Source of the DNA: Fimbriimonadaceae bacterium
GTDB taxonomy: Bacteria > Armatimonadota > Fimbriimonadia > Fimbriimonadales > Fimbriimonadaceae
Length of the DNA: 64,000 nt
NCBI GenBank assembly: GCA_019187105.1
Contig: JABAQM010000001.1
Coordinates: forward strand, 2,696,734-2,760,733
Reading direction: 5' to 3'
The notes below the pieces were generated by a model that was not told the DNA's origin, ran no database searches, and saw only the letters and a list, made by a program, of their open reading frames with translations. A program made the translations under genes and the position numbers. Of the stretch, positions 27,377 through 36,488 are shown piece by piece (within the stretch, counting starts at the first letter, position 1; each line of letters begins with the position of its first letter).

Positions 27377-28201
27377 TCATGGTTTCGGAGGGGTGACGAG
27401 CTTCTTACTCATGGCTGCTTCAGGTGACATTCCCGTTGCCACCCGCCGCAGAAAGGTCTGTAGCACAACTTCAAATCGCCGGTCTTTGATCCACTCCGCC
27501 AGCTGTTTCTCCTCACCGTATGCGCGGTACAAGACCGACCAGTATGGAGCCCGTTTGCGGTAGGTTCGAGATCGCGGTTCACCAGTAATCGCATCCGCTA
27601 GCGAGAGGCCGGATTGGAGGCGCATCTTGACTCCTGTTGGCGTATAACGGCAGCGGGGATCGGCGCACCAGTCAACCAGTGTTTTCTGCTCGCCGAACGC
27701 CTCCAAAAGTGGCCCGCGATGGCGCGTGGGACACCGGGGGTGTGTGATGGCGCTTTCCAGGTCCCAGCCATCAGCCAGACGACGCCTTACGAGCTTCGAG
27801 GGGACCTTACAGCGAGGATCCTTGAGCCACCCGTCGATCGACCTCGTTTCACCAAAGCCCGCATGCTGTCGCGTCGATTTGGAAAGCGCGGTTTCCAGCG
27901 GAATGCCCTTACGTATCCGTGCCACCAGGGCGGTGTGGGTGACCTGGCAACGTGGGTCTCGAGCCCATTGGTAGAGCGACTTCTCCTCCCCGTCATGGCG
28001 CCACAGCTGCACGCCCTTCGGTTCTTTGCGGCGCTCGTATGGTGCGACCTCCGTGGCGATGGCACGCTCCGGATCCCAGCCCCGGATTAAGCGTCGTCGC
28101 AAGGTGAGGGAGTCCACGACACACCGGGTGTCTGCAAGCCACTCAGCCTGCGACTTGGATACGCCATACGCTAACACTTGTGGCTGCCGCTTCAGGACCA
28201 T
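27377..28201 (-). CDS. Tandem helix-turn-helix-like repeat protein (five to six units)
   Basis: 274 residues made almost wholly of units of about 50 residues with the pattern AxGExKsLxxWxxDPRCxVxxxxLxxRLxxGWxxExAI. Clear units start at about 10, 67, 115, 168 and 227. Each unit reads as a three-helix bundle with a probable DNA-contact helix (LRRRLIRGW, LVRRRLADGW, VKMRLQSGL). Similar single or double units occur in phage and HNH-associated proteins, from memory. No nuclease domain is attached. A modular DNA-binding role is inference. Confidence 0.65.
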   Translation of the reverse strand: MVLKRQPQVLAYGVSKSQAEWLADTRCVVDSLTLRRRLIRGWDPERAIATEVAPYERRKEPKGVQLWRHDGEEKSLYQWARDPRCQVTHTALVARIRKGIPLETALSKSTRQHAGFGETRSIDGWLKDPRCKVPSKLVRRRLADGWDLESAITHPRCPTRHRGPLLEAFGEQKTLVDWCADPRCRYTPTGVKMRLQSGLSLADAITGEPRSRTYRKRAPYWSVLYRAYGEEKQLAEWIKDRRFEVVLQTFLRRVATGMSPEAAMSKKLVTPPKP

Positions 28202-28477
28202 CGAGTAACCGCTCCTGATGTTATCTCACGCAGCCCTGTCCCTAGAGTTCAACCGCACTTTTCGGCCCATTGGATCCGGCCGAGCATATGGCGAGCTACT
28301 CATTTACGGGACCACTTACGCTGCACCCACGGCCCCGATCACTAATTGGGGAGAGCACAACGAATACGGTCCGTCGGGGACCCGAAATGTGAACTGGGTG
28401 AGGCCTAGGAGTACAATTGCCCTTAGAATCTGGTAAAGCCAGTCGTGAAGGCCGGCATCTGCGATTAGGAGAATAAG

Positions 28478-31400
28478 GTGCCCATCCCCACGAAAGAACA
28501 GCTTGGCATCAGGGATCAGATTTGCTATTCCCGACTCGACTGCTTGCGAGGGTTAGCAGAACCCATTCTCAAACACTGTAGCCTCGTCGGGTTTACAGAT
28601 CATGACGTCGAGCATTCCGATCGAATTGCGGGGTATGCGGCAAAGATTTCCCGCGATTCGGACGGCAATGTTGTTCTTACCGATGATGAACTTCTAATTC
28701 TATATTCCGCATGCTACTTGCATGATATCGGCCAATGCAATGAGAAGCCATATGAACTCGACCTTCGAGGCGTACCTCTGACCGAGGGAGAGTGGCAACG
28801 CCTTTCGGGCCAGGAGCAGCAGAGCTGGATTCGTTCCAACCATGCATCCGTCTCGGCTGCTATGATTGCAGCTTCCGTTAACGCCGCTCATCCGCCGATT
28901 GGGATCGCCCTTGAGGATCAGCACTTTCCAGCTCAGGTGGCAGCAGCATGTGCGGCACATACGGAGCCCATTGATGGAGCTCGATACGGTGAGCTAACAA
29001 GGGAAGCAACGAGCAACATCAGATTGGCCCTAGTCTGCGCAATCCTACGGATCTCAGACATCCTTGATGAAACGTGGGTCCGGGCAATGCCTTCTGTACA
29101 AAGGTTACTAAACCTGTCCGCAGAGAGTCAATCGCATTGGTACAGACATCAGATGGCGAAAAATATCAACATCGATGCTAGTAAACGAGAAGTTCTTATA
29201 GAATTGGATTTACCAGCAACCCAAGCCTCAAAACTTGAAGCTCTTCTATTGAAGCTACAGATCCAGGAAATCAAGGATGAGGTGCGACGCCATGAGCCCA
29301 CATTATTTCCAGCTAGATTGCCTTGGCATATAACTCATCGCGTGATTCCGAGCACTTACGGCACGATTCCCGAAGTGCCAGAGGAAGTGATTTCTGCCTG
29401 GGAGCGCGATGTAAAGTCAAAGCAAGCCCGTGACTTTCAAAAACTTCAGCAGGGGGCCGATGTCCTATTCAAGGGCGCCAAGGTCCGGGCAATAGCCCTA
29501 CTGTCGCAAGCTGAGGAGCAAAAGGATCCGGCGGCTCGTGCAGCGCTTCTTCGAGAAGTGGCAGACATTTACGCGGCTCAGGGTCTTACGTGGAATGAGC
29601 TAAGTGCTTTGGAGAGAGCATCAAGTGACTTGGAAAATCTTCCAATCACGGCCGAGTTCGCCAGAATAGAATCCCGGAAGTTCGAGATCTACTTGGAGGC
29701 AGGTCAAGCTCAGTTTGCTGCAAGGAACCTACAACAGCTAATTGAACGCGCAAACGGCGTGTTGGCTGAAGCTGAACTGCATCGGCTACGGCGCTCATTT
29801 ATCGTTGCCCTTGCGAGGGCAGGCCTTGTTGCAGATTCGCGAAGGGAACTTGACGTTTACATTCAATGCTGGGGCGGCGATGATTTAGTCGATATCAGCG
29901 CGTTCGTCTCGGAGCTCGCCGTCTACTACTTCGTGATTGGTGGCTCGGATGAGGTTTCGATCCTATCCGATCGAGTTAAAGAGAGATACGCAGGAATAGC
30001 TCGGCCCGAGACTTTGGACTCGCTCGACACTTATATCCATGCGTTCCATACGGGCACGGTGGACAGCCACGGCAGTCCCGAGCAGGGATTATTGACGCGT
30101 TCGCAGATGGCGCGTCTCTTATGGCTCGCCGGCTTCGATCAAGAGGCGAAATCCATTCTGGAAGAAGCGCTGGATGACAATCACTCTGCGATCGAGCAAG
30201 CGTGCATAAAATGGAGCCTTGTTCGAACGCTCTGTCCCTCGAACGTTGAGTTCGTTGACACTCACCGCGACGCAAACGACCTCGCCGCACTAAGCAACTC
30301 CCTGTCAACCGACTCGGAAGCCCTGAATCGTGCCTATCGGCACCTTCTTGTTGGGAACCAACGAGAAGCATTGCCCCTACTGCTGCGAGAGGCGGCAGAT
30401 GGTTTCCAATCTCTTAGCTGGGAAAGGATCGAACATGGTCATGGCGCGTTAGCCGATCTGTTTCTTCAACTCGGAGATCTAGCCGGCGCTACTTATCATG
30501 CGATCCAATCCCTCAACAAAGACGTCGTTAAGAAAGTCCTCGAAGCTTCGGTGGGAGTTTCAGATCGTGGCCTGGCCGACGCCATCGCCGAGAGTGCGAT
30601 GGCTTCATCCTTGAAGGCCCACTTACCACACGCTCTGAAGATGCTCACCGTGATTGCTCCGCTGTGCTCCGACCATACCCTAGCCCAGGTCGCCCTGTTT
30701 GGGTTAGCACATGCTAAGGATGAATTCGAGGTTTTTGGCAACCGTGGAAGCTCCAAAGAGTCGTGGGACCTTCTCACGGTAATCGCGCCTTGGCTGGCAC
30801 CAGAAGGAGTGGAAGCGATCAGGCGACATCTGATGGCAGTCGAGCTTCGGAGCACCGACATTCGGCTTCGCGAAACTATCCTCGAGTGCGCTACCGCACT
30901 GGTTCAGCGACTTGACGACGGCGGGAAAGAGCAAATACTTGCTAAAGTAGTTCCGCTCCTAAAAGTCAGGGACCCTGTCTCGTACCCAGAGGTTGTTCGC
31001 CTCATTGCCACACTGGGGTCTAGGAGTGGTGATCACCTGAAGGCAATGGCGAGGGATGCACTGTTTCCACGAGACGAACCAATCGATATGGTCAGGCTCG
31101 ATTATGCTAAGCAACTAGCTCAACCGATTCCAACCAACAAGGCCGAGCTCCTAGTTAAGAAGGTCATTGATACCCTGAAACTAACGTTCCAGCGCTCTAT
31201 TGGCGAGGTACAGGAAGCTCCGCCACACTCGTTCAAGCTTCAATCCTCCGACCCAACTGATCCGGCTGTGACGATCACGAGCTTTGCAGTTCCGAACAAC
31301 ATCGTTTCAGTTGCACTCGACCTTCTGCCTCAGGTTTCTATTGCGTTGCAGCAAGAGTTCGCCGATGCCCTATGCACCCTCGCCTGTGAGCCAGAGAACC

Positions 31401-32059
31401 TGTTTACAAATCGAAAACTTTCATTCTGTGGATTGCTGCAAATGCTTGAACGTGGAGTGGAACTTGATTGGGCCGGTATTCGCACCCAGGTGACCCCAAT
31501 TGCCAGAGGCGAGTGTGTGTCCGACCGACAGCTCCAAACGTTTCTTGAATCCCAAAACCCGATGAATCCGTTTCAAGTCAATTCCGGAGACCCTCGGCGC
31601 TTGCAGGGGTTGGCGCTGGCTCTGGTGATGGGCACCTCCGGTGCCGGTTTCAAAGGAGGGCCTGGAATACTTAACAAGCTGCTATCTTCAAGCATAAGCA
31701 CAGAAGTATTGACGGCACTTGATGCTGCGGGTCACGTCATAAAGCCTGGGGATTTCTTAATAAGTCGGCTCTGCCTGCTTCTAATCAGCGACAACGATGG
31801 GACAGCAATTGCCGCTGTAAGGGCACTCTACCGGCTGCGAAGGGTACTTTCAACTGAACAAATCGCTTTCATCACGACTGGGATCGACGAGCTCTCCCGG
31901 TCGAACCACTTTTATCGGCGCCGATGGGCTAAGGATCTTGCTAAGGCATATCTCACTAGCCAGCCAAGGACGAAGAAGGACCGTTCCTGGCGAGGTAACC
32001 AAAATAGGCTGCGCCAGATTTTTGAACGACCCGATGTCGATCGGCGGGTTCATTCCTAA
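28478..32059 (+). CDS. Large HD-domain protein with C-terminal helical repeats
   Basis: 1193 residues from GTG 28478 with AGGAG at 28467. Residues 35-200 hold an HD-superfamily metal site: His42-Asp43 and His46 (TDHDVEHSDRI), His82-Asp83 (CYLHDIGQ), His122 (NHASVSAAM), His161 (AAHTEPID) and Asp194/Asp197 (RISDILDETW). This arrangement resembles the HD-CE type domain seen in bacterial stress and defence proteins. From about 320 onward the chain is alpha-helical, TPR-like (AALLREVADIYAAQGLTWNE) then HEAT/ARM-like to the end. It could hydrolyse a nucleotide or phospho-signal after sensing through the repeats. No partner gene is adjacent; defence is a guess from location. Confidence 0.72.
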   Translation: MPIPTKEQLGIRDQICYSRLDCLRGLAEPILKHCSLVGFTDHDVEHSDRIAGYAAKISRDSDGNVVLTDDELLILYSACYLHDIGQCNEKPYELDLRGVPLTEGEWQRLSGQEQQSWIRSNHASVSAAMIAASVNAAHPPIGIALEDQHFPAQVAAACAAHTEPIDGARYGELTREATSNIRLALVCAILRISDILDETWVRAMPSVQRLLNLSAESQSHWYRHQMAKNINIDASKREVLIELDLPATQASKLEALLLKLQIQEIKDEVRRHEPTLFPARLPWHITHRVIPSTYGTIPEVPEEVISAWERDVKSKQARDFQKLQQGADVLFKGAKVRAIALLSQAEEQKDPAARAALLREVADIYAAQGLTWNELSALERASSDLENLPITAEFARIESRKFEIYLEAGQAQFAARNLQQLIERANGVLAEAELHRLRRSFIVALARAGLVADSRRELDVYIQCWGGDDLVDISAFVSELAVYYFVIGGSDEVSILSDRVKERYAGIARPETLDSLDTYIHAFHTGTVDSHGSPEQGLLTRSQMARLLWLAGFDQEAKSILEEALDDNHSAIEQACIKWSLVRTLCPSNVEFVDTHRDANDLAALSNSLSTDSEALNRAYRHLLVGNQREALPLLLREAADGFQSLSWERIEHGHGALADLFLQLGDLAGATYHAIQSLNKDVVKKVLEASVGVSDRGLADAIAESAMASSLKAHLPHALKMLTVIAPLCSDHTLAQVALFGLAHAKDEFEVFGNRGSSKESWDLLTVIAPWLAPEGVEAIRRHLMAVELRSTDIRLRETILECATALVQRLDDGGKEQILAKVVPLLKVRDPVSYPEVVRLIATLGSRSGDHLKAMARDALFPRDEPIDMVRLDYAKQLAQPIPTNKAELLVKKVIDTLKLTFQRSIGEVQEAPPHSFKLQSSDPTDPAVTITSFAVPNNIVSVALDLLPQVSIALQQEFADALCTLACEPENLFTNRKLSFCGLLQMLERGVELDWAGIRTQVTPIARGECVSDRQLQTFLESQNPMNPFQVNSGDPRRLQGLALALVMGTSGAGFKGGPGILNKLLSSSISTEVLTALDAAGHVIKPGDFLISRLCLLLISDNDGTAIAAVRALYRLRRVLSTEQIAFITTGIDELSRSNHFYRRRWAKDLAKAYLTSQPRTKKDRSWRGNQNRLRQIFERPDVDRRVHS

Positions 32060-32368
32060 GAACAGGAGCAGGACAACCAGGTTCAAGTTGTCGTACTTGT
32101 AACCAGAGTTCGTGCCGTTGCCAGCGGGATCATAAGACCATTAATGGTATCCGCGACCCAGGACTCCTTAATTTTCCCAAAAGCCCCAATTCCAGTGACG
32201 TTGCCTTGCGGATCGTTTGCGCACCTGGTTGACATGATACACCTGGCGACAGGGATCAACCATCGGCAAGGAAAGGTCGAGCTTCCGCTCGCTGCCTACG
32301 TCCCTTGCGTCTCCCAGGAGATCGGCGTTGCCGATCCCCTCGCACCTGGCTGCTAGTTTTCTTAGCGA
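32060..32368. other. Intergenic region between convergent genes
   Basis: About 310 bases. A 70-codon open frame (32144-32356, plus) has no recognisable features. I see no terminator with a T-run. Confidence 0.4.
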
Positions 32369-34003
32369 CTAACGACCCAAGAAGAACGTAGCAATGAGCC
32401 CGACGGCGGTGATCGACAGGACAAGTCCGCAGAGCGAGAGCAGCGCTCCGAAGTTGCGATAGGCGAGTGTGGGTGGATCAAGTTCCCACGCAGTCTCGCT
32501 CTTGAGCTGAGCCAAGGGTAGCAGGTGGTCAACGGCGGACCAAATCAGCAGGGGCCAATATTTCCAGTCGAAGTTACGGGGTCCTGGCGCTGTCGACACT
32601 GCGTCAGCTCGTGGCCTAATCTGTATAGGATCGGTGCCGGACCGGGCTGACGTATCGACGCTTGCATCTCTTGACGGCGACCTGCTGACGGGAAGCGGTT
32701 TGCCGCAAACACCGACCCACCACAAAGTCAGACCGAAGACTGGCAATAACCATACAAGGAGCCTAGCAGGTTGCCGCCCGTATCCTGTCATCGCGAAAAG
32801 GAACCAGTCCACAATGTTCGTCGACCCGTCTGATCGCTCGGCCAAGGACCTGCGGCGAAAGATGTATATCTCGTCAGAGACGGCCTGTTCGCCAGCACGG
32901 CTCATCGCCTCCTCCAGCCGCTTCAGGAAGTCGTTGGGAAGGTTAAGGTCCCTAAGCACGGCCCAATCTCCATCTCTCAGATGATCAATGGTCCAGGCTT
33001 TTGGGTCGTCCACCGAGATCCGGTTAAGAACAAGTTCGCGCAAGTTAGTCTTGGCTAGAATGCTTAAAGAGCTGACTCGAAGCCGGTCAACTGTGCTAAC
33101 GCTAAGATCAATCCACGCGCTCGAAACCTGCTGACCGAGCCACATTGTCCTCTTGACGGAGAGGTCTTGAGCCCTCAGACTATCTATTCCACGCCCTATC
33201 AATGTGACATTCCCGTCGACAGTGGCGCCGCGAAGGACAAGTTCTGGTGTTCTCAGGTTGGAGCATTGGAATGAACCACCCACTTTGAGATTCTCGAAAT
33301 CAACCACCCCTTCCACGATGGCCGGGGATTGCAAGTCGGTATGCGCGAGATTCACGTTGTTTTGAACGCGGACATTGTTGGCCTTAAGCCCTCCTTTAAT
33401 CTCGTTTCCTTCCAATAAGATGTACGTACCCACCGCGCTTGATGACAGGTCGAGGTCACCTGCGAAGAAGGAATCCTTGATCGAGAGTAGTTTGCTGACG
33501 GAGCATTGGCTAAGGCCGACGTCCGCTTCAAAGCGGCACTTGTTGAACAGGAGGTCTCGGTTCCAATGGGACTTACTCAAGATCAAACACGCTGCCCGTT
33601 TACCGGTTGGCGCAGGCATAGCCACGAAGGCACATCCCTGAAAGTTTAGGGTCCGCCCTGCCTGCAGCTCCCATAGGTCGTCGGCCTCAGATCGGATACG
33701 AGCAAAGATGATCGAGAAACCACCGTCCGGTACGGGGACGTAGTCTCCTGCCAACAGATTCCGCAGAAACGACGCCCGTAGAATCGCCGACGGGTTGGCA
33801 TGCCTGCCATGAGGAAAGCCCTTCGCCTTCATCGATGCACTTCGGAAATCGACAAGGAACTTAGTCCTTCTGAGTTGCTTGAGGGCACTTGCTTCAGAAG
33901 GCAGCATCGATTCTGACGACAAAGGCTCAGCATTGCAGGGTAGGATGCCTGCCGATAAAAGCAGGGCAGTGATCCCAATAGGGCCGATCGGGCAGCGAAT
34001 CAT
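32369..34003 (-). CDS. Exported beta-helix-like protein with C-terminal membrane segments
   Basis: 544 residues from ATG 34003, where a signal peptide (MIRCPIGPIGITALLLSAG) begins; an upstream GTG at 34045 would add 14 residues and bury the signal. Residues 80-330 carry short repeated strands (GDLDLSSSAVGTYILLEGNE, IKGGLKANNVRVQNNVNL, VEGVVDFENLKVGGSFQCSN), the look of a pentapeptide-like right-handed helix. Then come two hydrophobic stretches (LLVWLLPVFGLTLWWVGV; about 415 and 520-540) and a proline/serine linker. An extracytoplasmic sensor or scaffold is possible; function is unknown. Confidence 0.6.
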   Translation of the reverse strand: MIRCPIGPIGITALLLSAGILPCNAEPLSSESMLPSEASALKQLRRTKFLVDFRSASMKAKGFPHGRHANPSAILRASFLRNLLAGDYVPVPDGGFSIIFARIRSEADDLWELQAGRTLNFQGCAFVAMPAPTGKRAACLILSKSHWNRDLLFNKCRFEADVGLSQCSVSKLLSIKDSFFAGDLDLSSSAVGTYILLEGNEIKGGLKANNVRVQNNVNLAHTDLQSPAIVEGVVDFENLKVGGSFQCSNLRTPELVLRGATVDGNVTLIGRGIDSLRAQDLSVKRTMWLGQQVSSAWIDLSVSTVDRLRVSSLSILAKTNLRELVLNRISVDDPKAWTIDHLRDGDWAVLRDLNLPNDFLKRLEEAMSRAGEQAVSDEIYIFRRRSLAERSDGSTNIVDWFLFAMTGYGRQPARLLVWLLPVFGLTLWWVGVCGKPLPVSRSPSRDASVDTSARSGTDPIQIRPRADAVSTAPGPRNFDWKYWPLLIWSAVDHLLPLAQLKSETAWELDPPTLAYRNFGALLSLCGLVLSITAVGLIATFFLGR

Positions 34004-34004
34004 T

Positions 34005-34029
34005 AGAACACCAGTTGTAATAGTGTTCT
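34005..34029. promoter_or_regulatory. Perfect inverted repeat before the beta-helix gene
   Basis: AGAACAC, 11 bases, GTGTTCT: 7-bp perfect arms lying 2-26 bases upstream of ATG 34003. The position suits a repressor operator or a translation-blocking hairpin. If translation starts at 34045 it would be coding. Confidence 0.45.
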
Positions 34030-34352
34030 GACGTTTGCTAGGCACAAATTAGTTGGTGACGGTCCAGTGCTGAAGGGGAATCTTTCATCCTTCGCACACA
34101 GAATGCTCGTCGTTCCAACGCAAATCCTCAGTCGTGCGACTACAGTCACCTACCGTATGTCCTCCATGACAATCCCGGCTCGACCTCGAAAGATGAATTC
34201 TTGCCTTTATCCAAATATTGGTACAACTGTCTATTTTGTAGCCGGAAATGATGGGCATTCAGCTCCTGTTGGATACGCGACGTATCAGGGCGATTAAGCG
34301 CTCATCGGTAATTAGGCCGCACCGCTCCGCTAAGGGAGGCACATCTGTCCGA

Positions 34353-34500
34353 CGTTGTCGGCAATTACGGGCTACATTAGGGCAAGGAAAAGTGCCGAAG
34401 CTCGACTATGATCCAATGCAAGGTCTTGGACCTTTGTGGAAGCCCGGCAAGGATGGCCAGTCGTTTTGATCGCACTCTTGTTCCTCAGGCGAGTCGTTGA
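34353..34500 (+). repeat. Degenerate copy of the recombinase-tail repeat (copy 1)
   Basis: Starts with TTGTCGGCAATTACGGGCTA and contains GGCAAGG, GTGCCGAAGCTCGA, CAAGGTCTT and GGCCAGTCGTTTTG. The same order of blocks occurs at 36108-36256 (plus) and, on the minus strand, at 56710-56867 and 59016-59081. It lies in a 700-base stretch (34046-34747) that otherwise shows no gene. Confidence 0.6.
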
Positions 34501-34747
34501 GCCAAGCGCCGCTCGGCTATCGCAACGTCCGAATTGACTGCCAACAATCCTCAGGCGCCATCCCAGGAAGTTCCGGCTCGCAGGAAGCCAAGCGCAGCGA
34601 GTTCAAGGGCTCTCGGTCAAGGCGAGCTGCCGGGTGATGCAAGCCAGGGGCTTGAGATCACAGCGGGGAATGTCATCAGCCCTCCAACCTGCTCCTCATC
34701 CTAAATCGGTCCGCCAAAGGTTAGATTCATACTAAGCGCTGCGACAC

Positions 34748-36025
34748 TCATTCTTTTTTATTGGTCTCTTCATTCTTTTCCCATACCTTTCTCCTCTTTT
34801 CTTTGATCGTGTCGTATTGAGCCTGAGTGATCTTCGGAAATGATTTAGGAAAGTGTTGGATTCTCTTTTCGTCGTGAGCGAAAATCTCTCGCCGGACTCT
34901 ATTGCTAGGCTGTTCGACTCTTGAAACGAATGGATAAGGGTCGAAAAAGTCGCCGGCAGGGTTCTTCAGCACGACTAGGTGAGGAGGTCGATTGACCCGA
35001 TCGCCGAGTTCATCGATGGCTAGTACGCGCTCGTAAGGGACTAGGCCGAAGAGGCTCAAGGTGGCCCTTTGATTCTCGGGAAGATCCTCGTAGAACCGCA
35101 TGTATCGTTCGCGTTCCAAGTTCTGTGCTCGCCGTTCACCTTGCCATTCGTCACCTGATCGGTCTGGTTCAAGGCCCCAAAGCCCTTGGTGATGGTGCTG
35201 AAGCATATCGTAGTCGAAGATCGCATCCCACTCGTCTGTTTCCAAATTGACGAATGCCGGAAAACGCATTATCTCAAATACGAGCTGATCTGGAGGCCAG
35301 TGCTCGACAAAGCGGTAGTACCACCACGAGCGTTCCTGTCGGAAGCGCTTGGGGTCCTTGATGAGAGGGTATTGCGGATCGCCAGGACTGCGGAGCAAAA
35401 CTTCCTCATAGTGCTCCGAACTCACATCACCGAGAGCTTTAACCAGTTGTCTTTTGAGCGCAACCAGGGACCTCTGTTCAGTTCGAATACTCCTCCGCCG
35501 AACCTGCAGTGAGATCCCGAAGTAACCGAAGAGCAAATGATCGTTCCTGGGCAAGAGGAGTTGATCCTCGAGCTCACCTTTTCCCCAAAGGTAGAATTCC
35601 TCGAATCCCCGACGACGCGCCGCCTCTGCAAAGGTGCGTCTTGTTGCAAGGCTGATGTTCGAGGGAACAGCCACAATGAGACCGTAGGGCGCCTCATCGG
35701 CTCCAAGCCGAATCTCGCCAATGACTCTCTTCGAGTCGCTCGGACCGAACGTGGTCTTCCTCTTGCACTGGATTATCCAGAGGCGTCGGCCAACTGGAAG
35801 GGACTCGGATTCGGCATCCTCATGCTCAACGGGCGGACCGGGGAGAAGCTCATATGCCCGGCTATCCGAGCCTTCATCTGTCCCGGTTCTCCCGACGGCT
35901 TGTATATCGACCCAATCCCGGAACTCATAGGCGAGTTGCCTCACTAAGTCCTCAAACCGATGAGGCTCAAGATCCTCAAAGTGGAGCGGGCTGAGTGTGC
36001 GGCCAGGTTTGGGCTTCGGAGCCAT
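34748..36025 (-). CDS. Mrr-like restriction endonuclease-fold protein
   Basis: 425 residues, ATG 36025. The N-terminal domain has the PD-(D/E)xK layout of Mrr_cat: HRFEDLVRQLAYEF, VGRTGTDEGSDSRAYE (catalytic Asp) and RRLWIIQCKRKTTFGP (Q-x-K). The remaining 280 residues are unlike known Mrr partners, with a charged KKRRKVWEKNEETNKKE-like tail. It could cut modified or foreign DNA, or be a defence effector. The adjacent region holds only repeat remains, so no methylase or partner is visible. Confidence 0.72.
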   Translation of the reverse strand: MAPKPKPGRTLSPLHFEDLEPHRFEDLVRQLAYEFRDWVDIQAVGRTGTDEGSDSRAYELLPGPPVEHEDAESESLPVGRRLWIIQCKRKTTFGPSDSKRVIGEIRLGADEAPYGLIVAVPSNISLATRRTFAEAARRRGFEEFYLWGKGELEDQLLLPRNDHLLFGYFGISLQVRRRSIRTEQRSLVALKRQLVKALGDVSSEHYEEVLLRSPGDPQYPLIKDPKRFRQERSWWYYRFVEHWPPDQLVFEIMRFPAFVNLETDEWDAIFDYDMLQHHHQGLWGLEPDRSGDEWQGERRAQNLERERYMRFYEDLPENQRATLSLFGLVPYERVLAIDELGDRVNRPPHLVVLKNPAGDFFDPYPFVSRVEQPSNRVRREIFAHDEKRIQHFPKSFPKITQAQYDTIKEKRRKVWEKNEETNKKE

Positions 36026-36107
36026 ATCCGGATTTTAGCAATTGGACCGCGCGAGACAAATTGATTCGGGGGAGTCACAACCTCCAGGTTTGCGAACCTG
36101 TCCACTT

Positions 36108-36256
36108 TTGTCGGCAACCGCAGACTACATTCTAACCTGATAACAGAGCAAAGGAAGACCTTTCCGAAGCTCGAAGACGAGCCAACTCAAGGTCTTCGGC
36201 CTTTGAGAAGTCCCGCAAGAGCGGCCTGTCATCCTGGTCGGATTCTCGTTCCTCAA
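36108..36256 (+). repeat. Degenerate copy of the recombinase-tail repeat (copy 2)
   Basis: Begins TGTCGGCAACCGCAGACTAC and continues ATTCTAACCTGATAACAGAG, then TTTCCGAAGCTCGA, CTCAAGGTCTTCGGCCTTTG and GATTCTCGTTCCTCAACT. It corresponds block by block to the minus strand of 56710-56867 and, for its first half, to the C-terminal codons of the recombinase ending at 58903. Here the recombinase reading is interrupted by stops. Confidence 0.7.
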
Positions 36257-36488
36257 CTAGCACGTCAAAGTTCGTTGCGTCCCATGAACCAGAATTGCGC
36301 TCAGCTCCGAAGGGCGCAGCAATGAAGTGAGAGATGTCCGAGCTGAGTTCCACCAACCGCTCTGTGCAGATCGTAAGGAAACTATCCTCGCGTGAGCCAG
36401 CTAAGCGACGCCAGCCCCGATCACCAGGGGCTTGATCGGCAGTACAATAGTCGGGAAGATGGAAGTGAAGGCGCGCACATTCCTTCAT
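36132..36488 (-). CDS. Possible small protein overlapping the repeat
   Basis: 118 codons from ATG 36488. The C-terminal part (VEERESDQDDRPLLRDFSKA) aligns in DNA and partly in protein with VEEREFDQNDWPSWPGF of the broken gene at 56564, suggesting a shared small-gene family. The N-terminal part overlaps the divergent glycosyltransferase start and may not be translated. It may equally be a remnant. Confidence 0.35.
   Translation of the reverse strand: MKECARLHFHLPDYCTADQAPGDRGWRRLAGSREDSFLTICTERLVELSSDISHFIAAPFGAERNSGSWDATNFDVLVEERESDQDDRPLLRDFSKAEDLELARLRASERSSFALLSG

Noticed and set aside
27080-27427. 115-codon open frame on the plus strand
   Set aside because: It overlaps another open frame and the repeat-protein gene, has no ribosome site and no recognisable sequence.
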